Part shown: positions 39,401-52,352 of the stretch, piece after piece
Layout of the letters: every line of letters starts with the position of its first letter
Position numbering within the stretch: the stretch's first letter is position 1
NCBI GenBank assembly: GCA_017163975.1
Contig: JAFFSR010000237.1
Coordinates: 9,548,001-9,612,000, forward strand
Direction: 5' to 3'
DNA from: Anastatus disparis
Taxonomy: Eukaryota > Arthropoda > Insecta > Hymenoptera > Eupelmidae
DNA: 64,000 nucleotides
Translations under genes and position numbers: made by a program
The notes under the pieces: generated by a model
What the model was told of the DNA's origin: nothing
Databases searched by the model: none
Seen by the model: the letters and a program-made list of their open reading frames with translations, nothing else

Positions 39401-42400
39401 AAATATTTAAATATTTAAATATTTATTCAAAATTGTTAAAAAAATTAAAATTTTGAACAGTGAATATTATTGTAATCAAATAATCAAAAATTAGAAGGCT
39501 TCTTTTTGAAAAAAAATCTTTAGAATGTGATTATCATATGGAAAGTAAATAGATTTATATTTACAGATAAATAGCCTATTAAAATGATACTGGATTTTCT
39601 ATGATATATACATAATAGTATAATTTTTATCTAATTAGAAAGTCTCCTCTTTTATCAATTGTGGAATATTTTTTTTAATTATTGCAACTTTTCGTGACAA
39701 ATGTATATAAATGATATAATCATTTATCGAATGACTTAATTTTTTTTTATTTTCTTTAACGTTGCTATATTTATGCTATTTGTAATGCTAATCAGCGACG
39801 GAGCTCGTAAGTGTGTTTGTGAACAAAGCACATGTCACGTACAGTGGTACTTGTATAAATCAGCTGAGAGCGGGATTCGAACTCAGAACCACGAGATTAC
39901 GAATCCAACGCTCTACCGACTGAACCACTAACCGGCTTTAATATGACTTAATTATATTTATTATTGTAAAGTTATTGTTAATTTATAAAAATTACTATAG
40001 TAAAAAATTGTTACTGGTAACCAACTGATATTATAGTAGGCATAATTTATCACATCCTTATTCAATCCATCCGGCATGTCGTAATACGTTCGTGATTTTT
40101 TAAAAGTTTGTCAATACATGAAAATGAAGATTTTTCTTTATCAGATGAAAAATGTTTTAAACATTGATAACGCATATCTTATTTTTCTTCACTTTACATT
40201 TAAATGTTATATTATTACAAATAAAAGTCATTTAAAAAAACATCGTTAATTTAATTTAATGATAAGAAAAAATTATATTTTTGTAAAATTAACATAAATT
40301 ATTCAAAAAATAATTTCTTGCTTCTTTTTTATGTCCACTTTTTCAGTAGATATGAATATTTTATTTTACGATTCTTTGATTATTGTTTGATTATTGCACA
40401 TTCGTATAGTACTAAAATATATTTTGAAGTGCCGTTGATTAAGTAGTAGATAAAACAATTAAAATTTCTATAATTTTAATATTTATAAGCTAACAGGATT
40501 AGAATGAGAAAATTCTTGGAAAAATTGTTTGACCTTGTAAATTCAATGCTATCCAATACTATAAATTATGGAGACGAATTTTTCCTTAAAGTGATAATTA
40601 AATTTCTAAAATTAGAATGTACTATAGAATATTAAATAAAATTTGGTCATGGTCTAACTTTGATATGAGCAAAAAAAATTGGAAATAAATATGTGAATAT
40701 TGATTGTCTTAATGAAAAGGTAAAAGATTGAATTAGCATAAAAAAATATATATTCAAATAATTTTTAATTTATTTTACGATTTCTGCATTATTTAAATTT
40801 CGTAAACTAATAACTTGAATTATTTATTTAAATGATTCAATATTTTTACAAAAATTAACGAAAATAAAATCCAAATAATATCCAATTAATCAAAGATAGT
40901 TTAGAAGATCCACTTGTTTTTGTACTTACATTTGTTTATGTTAGATGCAATTCTTATTAATAATTTAATGATATGATGTAACGATAAAACCAAAAATAAG
41001 AATTTATGAAATGATACTTTAGAAAGAAACGCAAGCAATAAATTGATGGATTTTCATGTAACAGGTGCAACGTTTGATGTAACCATCAAATAATTTACTT
41101 TTCAAATAAACTTTCAAAATATCAAAAACTCACCAGTTAAATCTATTCGTGACAATTCTACAAATTTGACCAATAACTCGCACTCATGTCACACTCCGTT
41201 CAAATATTAATGTCCCACGTGATAATTAGTAACACATTTGAAAAAAAAATTTTTTTTGAAGAAGAAGAAATGTTTAATGGCCGAACTAATAGAATGCGTC
41301 AGGTGAATGGAAAAAAAAGGTACATGTATATAAATAATATATACATATATCGTCTAATGTTATGTATGTACTGGGTATATAACGTGCAAAAGATAATTGG
41401 AAGGGGAAAAAATAAAAATTGCTGTCAGTATGTTATTCGACCTGGCTTTACAACACATGCACAGGTTGTCTTCTTCTCCTACTTCTTCTTCTTTTTTTTC
41501 TTCCTTTACTTCCACAAGGTCCACTTTTTCCTTCCACGCAGACAAGTTAAAACGGACGTTTAGGAGAAGAGAGTTTCGTTTGGACAGTATGCGCGTGCCG
41601 CTTAAACTTAACGGATGTATGTCCTTTTTTTACGTGAAAATTTAAAAAATTCTAGTCCTTTTTTTAAATAATGCTAGTTTTGTTGTGATTGAACAAAAAA
41701 TGTTTAAAGAAACAAGTTTCTCACTTGACACGTGTGTTTAACGTAAAATCGAAGTCAGTGCTGAATTAGTTTATCAAAGTATATCGTCGATGTTCTACAT
41801 TTTATTGTATATCAAGGAATGTAAGAACGAAACAGTTTGTTGCACTGAATACATAAATAACAGTTCAAAGTTATAAAAAAAAAGGGGAAAAATAATAAAT
41901 TTACAAGTAATGTTAATAAACTGAGGAAAAAAATTATATGAGTTGGATTTGTGATGTGCTCGGCATGAAGCGCATAAAAAGATTTGTACTTGCTGAGAAC
42001 AGCGAGAAAGATCCGATTTGGAAAAGTTCGGATAATCTAATGGCAGGTTTATCAAGGATGAATAGTTTCGAGACCACGGGAAGTAATGCGGAAGAGTACG
42101 ATCAGATGAGCGAAACTAAACAAATGCCGGAGAAAAATTTTTTAACCGCTAAGTCTTCTCATCATCATGGAATGACGTAATCATTCTGCAATTATCATTT
42201 TATAATCTTTGCGTTTTTAAATTTCTCTTTGATTTTGTATATTTTACGTATTTTTTTTTTTTTTCAATTTCTGTCCCCGTTTCTATTTTCTTTAGCTTAT
42301 TAATACCTTTTTTGTACAAAAGTAGCTCACCTTTATTTGATTGTTGCAACGTGAGCATGAGCGTTTTAAATTATTCTTTTGTTATTATGATAGATGTTGC

Positions 42401-45400
42401 TTGTTTATTGAATTTTTTAAAAAAATAATGTCTTTAACAATAATTTATTAATACTAAAATTATTTATTAATTTCAGGCCGAGCATGTCCCAGGGGACGGT
42501 GATGATACAAACTCAAAGCCGGCAACTGGAGAAAGACTTCACCGTAGCGACACCCGAGGAATTCGTTCATCGTTTTGGCGGAACGCGCGTCATCAACAAG
42601 GTTTCGCAATGCTCGATATTTTAATTACTTTTTTTTCGCTTTTGAAATTTTTTGAAATTTTTTGCAATATGCGTAATCCGAAAATATTTTTTTCAAATAT
42701 GAATACGTAAGTTTTTGTTTGCATTAATTAATTTAAATTTGCCTATTAAAGTACATTATAAAAGAATTATAGATTAAGGCAAGCTTTAAAAAAAAAAAGA
42801 GCAAAGAATATTTTTTTCCTTGTATGTTAAATACTTTAAATGCCATTTTGCTTGCTTACTTACGTCAAAGTTGCTAATGACTTGTGCATAAAAAATGCTG
42901 TTTTTTGTTTTAATTTTTAAGAAATAATATTCGACTTATACCGAGAAGTGTCTTTATTAATTTTTTTTGTCGAGCAAATATTTGTTAAGCACTCGATGTT
43001 AATTGTTTAAAAAGAAAAGTGTTTGTTTTAAAAAAAGTTCACGAACATGTTCTCATTATCTTGTTATAATAAAAGATTTAAGTTTTACTCGCAGAAAAAG
43101 TAGTCGAGTCTCCAAAATAATCCGTCAGTTTCTTTTATTAAAAGTAATTATCAATGGCACAAATAAAAAAGACTAATAAAATTACGTTCATAATATTAAT
43201 GATGATCGCAATGGCAATGATGGCTGCTGTCATGATGTTGATATTATTAAAAGCCTTTATTATTTTAACAATAAGAAAAAAAAGATTCAATAACGCAAAT
43301 ACAAATTAGCACTATCTAAAAATTGTGTATAAAGTAATTTGACGATTGCATCTTTTGTTATTTATAGTTTGCAATACTTATCTGTTGTAACTTTGTTGCA
43401 ACCTAAATTAACAAACTTACGATTGTTTGTGTGTCAAACAGCTTATGCTTGATAATATATTAAATGTACTTTTTTGCACTGTTGAAATTTAACTTGCGTA
43501 AGAAAGACAATCGATAAATTTCAGTCTTTAAAAAAAACATTCTTTTATTGAAAAAAAAAATTTCGTTTACGACCTTCTATTTTTTTCCATTTTAAATCGA
43601 TTTAAAATTGGCATCGTCAGAGTATTCTGCCGGTGAAATATTATTATAATCTCATTAAGTAAAAGACGTTAAATTTTTAATCGTAAGGTAAAATATGTTC
43701 ATAATTATTAGTTTTGAATAAAGTTAAATTTATTAAAAATTCATTTTCTTATCTTGAATTCAACGTTAACGAAAAATCTTACTTTGCTTTGGCATACGAG
43801 TGAATAAAAATTTATTTTTAAGAATTATCAAATTTTTCATTGACAAAAAATCGAAATTCAAAGATACAATAGATAGATATAAAATGATCGATAATTATTC
43901 AAGGAATAAAAAATAAAAATTTAAAAATTACAGGTTCTCATCGCCAATAACGGTATAGCTGCAGTAAAATGTATGCGCTCGATACGTCGCTGGTCTTACG
44001 AGATGTTCAAAAACGAGCGTTCGGTGAGATTCGTCGTAATGGTGACACCCGAAGATTTAAAAGCAAACGCCGAGTATATAAAAATGGCTGATCAATACGT
44101 ACCGGTACCCGGTGGTACGAATAACAATAATTACGCTAATGTTGAACTCATTGTTGACATTGCTATTAGAACTCAAGTACAAGCTGTTTGGGCTGGCTGG
44201 GGACACGCCTCGGAAAATCCAAAATTACCTGAATTACTTCACAAAAATAACATTTGTTTTATTGGTTAGTATTGAAAAATTATAAAATATTAATTGATAA
44301 TATATTTATATATTTTTAATAAATTTGTTGTGTCATTATTATCAAAGATGATTAAGTTAAATGCTTTTAAAAAATAACAAATGTGTTATTTCAAGTTATT
44401 CTTAATTTAATTTTTATCAATAATTAATCATTAATAAAATTAATAAATTACAGGACCATCGGAAAGAGCCATGTGGGCATTGGGTGATAAAATAGCATCG
44501 AGTATAGTTGCCCAAACGGCAGACGTGCCAACATTGCCATGGTCTGGTTCTGAATTAAAAGCTCATTACAGTGGTAAAAAAATCAAAATTTCATCGGAAT
44601 TATTCAAAAAAGGTTGCGTATCGAGCGTCGAAGAATGTCTTGCCGCTGCTAATAGGATAGGCTTTCCTATAATGGTTAAAGCTAGCGAAGGTGGCGGTGG
44701 TAAAGGTATTCGCAAGGTTGAAAATCCCGAAGAACTGCCTGCGCTGTTCAGACAAGTACAAGCTGAAATACCCGGATCGCCGATTTTCATAATGAAACTC
44801 GCAAAATGCGCAAGGCATCTTGAAGTACAATTGGTAGCTGATAATTACGGAAACGCTATATCACTTTTTGGCCGTGACTGTTCTATTCAACGAAGACATC
44901 AGAAAATTATTGAAGAGGCACCTGCAGTTATTGCAAAACAAGAAGTTTTTGATGAGATGGAAAAGGTTCATTAATCATTGCTTTTATTCAATTTTTTTAT
45001 TTTTTATTTGTCGAGTTAAATAAGCTAAATATTTTTTTAAATATTACAGGCTGCTGTAAGACTTGCGAAAATGGTCGGTTACGTCAGTGCTGGAACAGTT
45101 GAATATCTTTACGACACGTCCGGTCGTTATTACTTTTTGGAATTGAATCCTCGTCTTCAAGTCGAACATCCTTGTACTGAAATGGTATCAGACGTTAATT
45201 TACCAGCTGCTCAACTACAAATAGCCATGGGTTTACCCTTACATCATATTAAAGATATCAGATTATTATATGGAGAAAGTCCGTGGGGTGACAGTGTTAT
45301 AGACTTTGATCAACCAAGGCATAAACCTCAACCATGGGGTCACGTTATCGCCGCTAGGATAACTAGTGAAAATCCTGATGAAGGTTAATTTTTTAAAAGT

Positions 45401-48400
45401 CAAACTATTTTCTTATTAGTAATATTAAATTATTCATTTTTTTCTAAATGATTAATTTTTTCCAGGTTTTAAACCAAGTAGTGGTACCGTTCAGGAGCTC
45501 AATTTCCGTTCATCGAAAAATGTCTGGGGTTACTTCTCTGTTGGTGCTTCTGGTGGTCTACACGAATTTGCTGATTCGCAATTCGGCCATTGTTTCTCGT
45601 GGGGAGAGGATCGTAATCAAGCCCGTGAAAATCTTGTCGTTGCTTTGAAAGAACTCAGTATTCGCGGTGATTTCCGTACGACTGTTGAATATCTTATTAC
45701 TCTTTTAGAAACTGAATCTTTCCTGACTAATAATATCGATACAGCCTGGTTAGATTTACTGATTTCGGAACGTGTTCGCAGTGATAAACCAGACGTTTTG
45801 TTAGCCGTAACTTGCGGAGCGCTACACATTGCCGATAGAGCTATTACAAGTGCATTTAGCAGCTTTCAAGCAGCTCTTGAACGTGGTCAGATTCAAGCGA
45901 GTAATGATCTTGAAAATGTTGTTGACGTTGAACTCATTAACGACGGTTATAAATATAAGGTTCAAGCAACAAAATCTGGTCCCAATAGTTATTTCCTTGT
46001 TATGAATGGCTCTTACAAAGAAGTGGAGATTCACAGGCTTTCAGATGGCGGTCTTTTACTTTCGCTCGATGGTGCTAGTTTTACAACTTATATGCGGGAA
46101 GAAGTTGATCGATATCGTATAGTCATCGGTAATCAAACTTGTGTATTCGACAAGGATAATGATCCTTCATTACTGCGTTGTCCTTCTGCTGGTAAGCTCA
46201 TTAATTTCCTTGTTGAGGATGGAGGCCATGTTGAAGCTGGTCAAGCTTACGCTGAAATCGAAGTCATGAAAATGGTTATGAGCGTAACCGCATCAGAAGC
46301 TGGTTCACTTTTCTATGTTAAACGACCTGGTGCCGTGCTCGAAGCAGGAAGTCTTATTGCCAGACTTGAACTTGATGATCCATCACTTGTAACTAAAGCT
46401 CAAGATTGGACCGGTCAATTCCCAGGACCAAGTAGTCCAGCAGTACCAGAAAAATTGAATCAATTACACGCTAAATATCGATTGGCTCTTGAGAACAGTT
46501 TAGCTGGTTATTGTTTACCAGATCCTTACCATCTGCCAAGGTTACGTGAACTTGTTGAAAAATTTATGGGCTCGTTACGTGACCCTTCGTTACCTTTACT
46601 TGAACTGCAGGAAGTCATAGCAACAATTTCAGGTCGTGTACCACTTATTGTCGAAAAGAAGATTCGTAAATTGATGACGCTGTATGAGCGCAATATTACA
46701 TCGGTACTTGCCCAATTTCCTAGTCAACAAATTGCATCTGTTATTGATAATCATGCAGGGACACTTTCAAAGCGCGCTGAGCGGGATGTTTTCTTCCTTA
46801 CGACACAGGCCATTGTACAACTAGTGCAACGTTATCGTAATGGTATACGCGGCCGTATGAAGACTGCAGTGCATGAACTATTGCGTCAGTATTATACAGT
46901 CGAATCACAATTCCAACAAGGTCACTACGATAAATGTGTTTCAGCTTTGATAGAAAAGCACAAGGATGATATGACTCAAGTGACTGCGACTATTTTCAGT
47001 CACAGTCAAGTTTTGAAGAAAAATGTTTTAGTAACAATGTTGGTTGATCATTTGTGGGCTAATGAACCGGGACTTACCGATGAACTTGCTTCAACTTTGA
47101 CCGAATTGACTAGTTTAAATCGTCAAGAACATAGTCGAGTCGCACTTAGAGCACGACAAGTACTCATTGCTGCTCATCAACCAGCTTACGAATTACGGCA
47201 TAATCAAATGGAATCAATTTTCCTCTCGGCAGTCGATATGTACGGACATGATTTCCATCCAGAAAATCTACAAAAACTCATTCTTTCAGAAACTTGTATA
47301 TTTGACATTCTTCATGATTTCTTTTATCATTCGAATCGTGCAGTTTGCAATGCTGCTCTTGAAGTTTACGTACGCCGTGCTTATATAAGTTACGAGCTTA
47401 CTTGCTTACAACACCTTGAACTTTCTGGTGAAATACCATTGGTACATTTCCAATTTATGTTACCAAATAATCATCCAAATCGTCAGAATCATTCCCTAGT
47501 AAATCATCGTACTGGAGCGATGGCAGCTTTCAAGGATTTAGAACAATTTTCTCAATACGCAGATGAAGTTTTAGATTTACTCGAAGATCTCTCTTCGCCG
47601 AGTTCAGTATCTGCTAAAGTTCTCGAAGCAGTCGATGTTGCAGGTAGTGAATCTCGGCATAGTACATCTATTAACGTTGATGCGCCATCAGGTCAACAAC
47701 AAACACCATCAAATGAGCCCCAGCATCGTGAAGAGCCTGTCCATATCTTAAGTATCGCAGTTCAAGATGAAGGTAATCAAGACGATGCAACAATGGCTAG
47801 ATGTTTCGGTGAATGGTGTGCAGCTAATAGAGAAGAACTCGTTGCTAGAGGTATTAGACGAGTAACTTTTGCTGCATTAAAGAAACGTCAATTCCCTAAA
47901 TTCTTTACGTTCCGACAACGTGATAATTTCGTTGAAGATCGTATTTATCGTCATCTTGAACCTGGCTGTGCTTTCCATATAGAGCTTAATCGTATGCGAA
48001 CGTATGACCTTGAGGCTTTACCTACGTCGAATCAAAAGATGCATCTTTATCTAGGTCAAGCAAAAGTTGCCAAAGGTCAACAAGTTACTGATTATCGTTT
48101 CTTTATTCGTTCCATCATTAGACATTCGGATCTCATTACAAAAGAAGCGAGTTTTGATTATTTACACAATGAAGGCGAACGAGTATTACTCGAAGCAATG
48201 GATGAACTTGAAGTTGCATTTTCTCATCCGTTAGCTAAAAGAACTGATTGTAATCACATTTTCCTTAACTTTGTACCAACTGTTATAATGGACCCAACAA
48301 GAATTGAAGAAAGTGTGACGAGCATGGTTCTACGTTATGGTCCAAGGCTTTGGAAATTACGAGTACGTCAAGCCGAAATTAAAATGACCATCAGACCAGC

Positions 48401-51366
48401 ACCAAGCAAGCCAACTTCGAATGTTAGACTTTGCATTGCCAATGATAGTGGATATAGTATAGATTTGCATTTGTATAACGAGACTACCGATCCGAAAACG
48501 GGAGTTATTCGTTTTGAATCTTACGTACCGAATAATACTAACAATAGTAATTGGCGACCTGGACCAATGCATGGATTACCAATTTCAACTCCTTATTTAA
48601 CCAAAGATTATCTTCAAGCTAAAAGATTCCAAGCACAAAGTGCCGGCACAACTTACGTATATGATCTACCTGATATGTTTAGACAACAGATCGAAAAAAT
48701 CTGGGCTAAATATATCGAAGAAACGGCAAGCAGTGGTTAGTTATTTTTATTTTATTCACATTACGATATCATGTATTTAATTTTTTCTTAGCTTTTTATA
48801 AAACTTATTTTTTCTTTTAATTTTAGAACAAATTTCTATACCTAATCCAGTACTGGATAGCGTTGAATTAGTGCTTGAAGGTGAAAATCTCGTTGAACAA
48901 AAACGTTTGCCTGGCGAAAATGATGTAGGTATGATCGCTTGGAGATTGACTCTTTACACGCCTGAATACCCATCTGGCAGAGATATTATTCTAATTGCCA
49001 ACGATGTCACTTTCCTTGTTGGTTCATTTGGGCCAAAAGAAGATATGGTCTTTTACAGAGCTTCTGAAAGAGCTCGACAGCTTGGAATTCCCAGAATATA
49101 CTTTTCCGTTAATTCAGGAGCTCGTATAGGATTGGCAGAAGAGGTAAACTTTTATAGATTCGTAGTTCTTTAAATTAATTATTATTCAAATTTATTTAGA
49201 TATTTAATCAATAATTTTTATATATTTAGGTGAAAAATGTGTTTAGAATAGCGTGGGAAGACGATGAGGAGCCTGAAAAAGGATTTAAATATATTTACTT
49301 AACTCCAGACGATTATGCTCGATTAGCACCTTTGAATTCTCTGAAAGCAAGTCTAATTGAAGATAATGGCGAATCGCGATATAAAATAACCGATATCATT
49401 GGTCAAAATGATGGTCTTGGAGTTGAAAATCTTAAATACGCTGGTTTGATTGCCGGAGAAACGTCAAGAGCATACGATGAGGTACAATAAAATTAAAAAA
49501 AATGTGAAAGTAATGATAAGTATCTATAATTTATTAATATAATTTTTATTATTATAGATAGTAACGATATCAGTGGTATCTTGTCGTGCTATTGGAATAG
49601 GTTCATATTTAGTTCGACTTGGCCAACGTGTAATTCAAATTGAAAATTCTCACATTATTCTAACTGGTTATAAAGCTTTAAACACTGTATTGGGACGTGA
49701 AGTATATGCCAGTAACAATCAGCTTGGCGGTATTCAAATAATGCACAACAATGGTATATCTCATGCAGTTGAGCCTAGAGATCTTGATGGTGTGGCTACG
49801 GTACTCAGGTGGTTAAGTTATGTGCCTAGGGCTAAAGGTGCATCTTTGCCTATCCGTCCACTAAACTTACTCTCTGATCCTGTTGATCGGGAAATTACTT
49901 TTGTGCCTACTAAAGCACCATATGATCCTCGATGGATGCTTGAGGGTAGAATACAAAATAATGAGCAACATATATGGGAAAGCGGATTTTTCGATCGTGG
50001 TTCTTGGCAGGTTAGTAAATATTTTCTTTTTAATTTTAAAGATTATTAAATTTTTCATTTCAACCAAATTTAATGAAATATTATTTACAGGAAATAATGC
50101 GTCCATGGGCTCAAACTGTAGTGACGGGTCGTGCTAGATTAGGTGGCATACCCTGTGGTATCATAGCTGTTGAGACGCGTACTGTCGAATTGCATTTACC
50201 GGCTGATCCAGCCAATTTAGATTCCGAAGCTAAGACTGTATCGCAAGCCGGACAAGTTTGGTATCCGGATAGCGCTTATAAAACAGCTCAAGCCATTAAA
50301 GACTTTGCCAAAGAGGAATTACCTCTCTTCATTTTTGCCAATTGGAGAGGCTTTTCCGGTGGAATGAAAGGTATTGATTATTATGACGTATATCGTTATG
50401 TTGGTAATTATTTTTTAATATTTGTAATGATGTTATATTTATCTTTTTACAGATATGTACGAACAAATTGTCAAATTCGGAGCATACATTGTTGATGGAC
50501 TACGTGAATATACTCGACCAATAATGGTATATATACCACCAGGTGGTGAGCTACGTGGAGGAGCATGGGCTGTAGTTGATCCTAGTATCAATCCTCATTG
50601 TATGGAAATGTTTGCCGATACTGCATCTCGTGGTGGTGTTCTTGAGGCTGAAGGTATCGTTGAGATTAAATTCCGTGCGAAGGATATTTTGAAAACTATG
50701 TATCGGGTCGACTCTCAGCTTCAACGATTAAAGACTCAACTCGCTTCGTGTGGTGCTTGTGCAAGCCCAGAAGAACGAGCGCCAATTGAAGTTTTAATGC
50801 GACAACGTGAACAACAACTCGATCCTATGTATCATCAAGTCGCGGTGCATTTTGCTGACTTGCACGATACACCCGAACGTATGCTCGAAAAGAATTGTCT
50901 ATCAGAAATCGTGCCTTGGCGAAATGCTCGTCGTTTCTTCTACTGGCGACTACAACGACGTCTTCTCGAACAACAAGTACGTAGAGAAATTTTAGAAACC
51001 CAACCAGACTTAGGAGTTCGTCAAGTCGATGCAATGTTACGTCGTTGGTTTGTCGAAGATAAAGGAGCAACTGAATCTTATTTGTGGGATAGTGATCAAG
51101 TTGCTGCATCTTGGCTTGAGGACCAGTCGCGGAATGAAAGTAGTGTTTTACTGCGAAATATGACTTGTGTGAAAAAAGACGCTATTGTAAGTCGAATTCG
51201 CGAAGCACTCGAAACGTGTCCAGAGGTACGACTTGAAACAATTCTTGAAATTGCGCATCGATTGCAGCCACAAGAACGAGCCGAATTACAAAGATCTCTT
51301 GCTCAACTTGAGCCTGCTCCAACGAAAGAACAACATACAGATTCGAGTTCTTCCTCTTCACCCTAG
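33344..51366 (+). CDS. ACC: Acetyl-CoA carboxylase, multidomain cytosolic type
   Basis: Carboxylates acetyl-CoA to malonyl-CoA using biotin and ATP, the committed step of fatty-acid synthesis. With first exon 1a the exons are 33344..33444, 42477..42600, 43934..44264, 44454..44965, 45050..45383, 45466..48735, 48827..49143, 49230..49481, 49558..50010, 50091..50370 and 50453..51366 (6888 nt in frame, 2295 residues). The biotin carboxylase domain starts near residue 50 ([20 protein letters not shown]) and carries the Gly-rich ATP-grasp loop ([11 protein letters not shown]). The biotin site is EVMKM with Lys736. The long central region has one 3.27-kb exon. The carboxyltransferase domains follow ([31 protein letters not shown]). 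An AMPK-type site RPSMS lies at Ser38. All functional motifs are intact. Three further first exons are listed separately. Confidence 0.97.
33916..33952. repeat. CT-rich simple repeat upstream of exon 1b
   Basis: A pyrimidine-rich run of tctcgctc-type units, GA-rich on the other strand. It lies about 0.7 kb before exon 1b, and similar CT runs occur at about 33510-33533. Confidence 0.6.
34236..34345 (+). promoter_or_regulatory. GA-rich tract before exon 1b, GAGA-type candidate promoter element
   Basis: Dense gagaaagagcgagagaaagag-like repeats lie about 280-390 bp upstream of the exon 1b ATG. GA-rich tracts are typical binding sites of GAGA-type factors at insect promoters. Factor binding is inferred, and the tract may simply be a microsatellite. 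Confidence 0.4.
34625..34659 (+). CDS. ACC: Carboxylase alternative first coding exon 1b
   Basis: ATG AGG AAG TCA ... encodes [11 protein letters not shown] plus AG at a GTACTT donor. Joined to the common exon at 42477 it gives Arg and the context [10 protein letters not shown], which places Leu at -5 and Arg at -4 of the AMPK-type serine. The exon is very short and basic. It resembles the other first exons in phase and position before the common exon. Confidence 0.7.
38159..38319 (+). CDS. ACC: Carboxylase alternative first coding exon 1c
   Basis: The ATG at 38159 encodes 53 residues: [18 protein letters not shown], an acidic stretch, a short CAG/CAA-encoded polyglutamine run of 9 Gln, then [12 protein letters not shown]. 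The donor is CTCAG|GTAGAT in phase 2 and completes Arg with the common exon ([10 protein letters not shown]). The frame stays open for about 28 codons upstream of the ATG, back to a TGA near 38070, so an earlier non-ATG or spliced start cannot be excluded. Confidence 0.75.
39755..39935 (-). mobile_element. tRNA-derived SINE, copy B (minus orientation)
   Basis: About 180 bp. Read on the minus strand it begins with an A-box-like tggttcagtcggtagagcg, then an anticodon-like attcgtaat, then the B-box gagttcgaatcccgctctc. The tRNA-unrelated body contains gctttgttcacaaacacac and ends in agcaacgttaaa. It lies in the first intron of the carboxylase gene. Confidence 0.85.
41938..42176 (+). CDS. ACC: Carboxylase alternative first coding exon 1d
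   Basis: The ATG at 41938 encodes 79 residues (start [20 protein letters not shown], later [13 protein letters not shown], end SSHHHGM) and leaves AC at the donor GTAATC. Joined to the common exon this completes Thr, not Arg, giving HHHGMT-PSMSQGT. It is the closest first exon to the common exon (300-bp intron). The [11 protein letters not shown] segment resembles [11 protein letters not shown] of exon 1c and the RFIIG-type segment before the acidic stretch of vertebrate ACC1. If the frame ran on without splicing, TAA would follow at once, so the splice is needed. Confidence 0.8.
42601..43933 (+). other. Carboxylase intron 2
   Basis: A 1.33-kb AT-rich intron. I see no repeat family, coding segment or clear regulatory element in it. 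Confidence 0.7.
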
Positions 51367-52191
51367 TCGCTTGACTTTAAGCTAACGCGCGAAGTTTTTC
51401 GACAATCTCTCAGTTCTACGCCTTCACTGTATATATACCTGATCCTCGCTGAGTCAACAAAAAAGACATTTAAACATCATAAATTGTTCTTTACAATATC
51501 ATTTGGCTTATTTATTACTTTCTTATTTAGGTTTAGTTAATTCACTATGTTTTAGACTAATTAAATTACTCAGAATCTTGGCTTGTTTTTTTCAATTAAA
51601 AATATTTTTATTTGCTATTTTTATTCATGTGATGAATGAATAGTAAAATTATTTTTATTTGTCATTGTAAGCAAATTTTAAAATAATTTAGCTAGAAATA
51701 ATTGAATTAGAATATTAATCAGAAGAATCTTAAACAAGCCATTATTCTAAGTAAGACGCACTATGAGCTATGAAAATATATCATTCGTACAAAGAAAAAG
51801 TGCCAGATGTGTAAATTGCAAAACATTTAATTAGAATGCATAAAATGCTTCGTTGTTTGATACAAGTGTAATGTAAATGTAATAAATATAAATACAAAAT
51901 TTTCTTGGGGTACCATATCTTATTCATAATTTATAATTATAATTTTAATTAATATTGTCATTACTAGTACTACTACTATTATTATTTTTATTACCTCTTC
52001 TACTACTATTATTATTACTATTATTTTATTACTTTTGCAATTGTTGTTGTTATTGTTATTATTGTAACAATTAGCACATAACTACGTTTATATAATAATA
52101 AACAAAGATGTAAAAAAGCTTCGTTGTAAAAATTTTGGGGCAGTGTAAAATTAAGATTTAATATATAAAGATGAAAATTAAAAAAAAAAAT
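51264..52191 (+). repeat. Donor copy of a 0.9-kb duplicated segment (carboxylase tail plus 3'UTR)
   Basis: Aligns by eye with 54993-55884 in the same orientation. The left edge is inside the last coding exon, at gcagccacaagaacgagcc. The right edge is in an A-rich run about 90 bp after the second AATAAA. The first 440 bp of UTR differ at about four positions. Confidence 0.93.
51367..52191 (+). other. Carboxylase 3'UTR with polyadenylation signals
   Basis: Follows the TAG at 51364-51366. AATAAA occurs at 51881-51886 and again at 52097-52102. The region contains ATT/ACT trinucleotide microsatellite tracts at about 51965-52070. The whole segment from 51264 is duplicated at 54993-55884. Confidence 0.75.
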
Positions 52192-52228
52192 TTGTAGTAT
52201 CTATAATTTAATTATCCTGCCATTTTTT

Positions 52229-52352
52229 TATTTAACGTCTATTAACGACGGAGGTCCTCAGTGGTGCTTGTATCAATTGGTCGCCGAGAGCAGCATTCGA
52301 ACTCTAGACCTCGAGATTACGAATCCATCGCTCTACCGAATGAGCCACTGCT
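52229..52352 (-). mobile_element. tRNA-derived SINE, copy C (minus, internally deleted)
   Basis: Minus-strand head agtggctcattcggtagagc, then attcgtaat and a B-box-like gagttcgaatgctgctctcg. The middle of the body that carries the gtttgttcac-type segment is missing, leaving about 124 bp. Confidence 0.8.

Larger units (their letters stand above)
33445..42476 (+). other. 9-kb first intron region of the carboxylase gene with alternative first exons
   Basis: Between first exon 1a and the common second exon lie first exons 1b, 1c and 1d, GA/CT-rich runs and a SINE. The stretches 34660-37000 and 38320-39750 are plain AT-rich sequence in which I see nothing else. A less AT-rich, CpG-containing patch at about 37120-37180 may belong to a promoter for exon 1c. 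Confidence 0.6.

Noticed and set aside
41186..41563. 125-codon plus-strand frame before exon 1d
   Set aside because: It ends in a pyrimidine-rich run that gives poly-Phe. An overlapping minus frame gives poly-Glu/Lys, typical of a low-complexity shadow.
43973..44269. Start of the carboxylase at an internal ATG near 43973
   Set aside because: The upstream exon at 42477 joins in frame and supplies [15 protein letters not shown], the conserved start of the biotin carboxylase domain.
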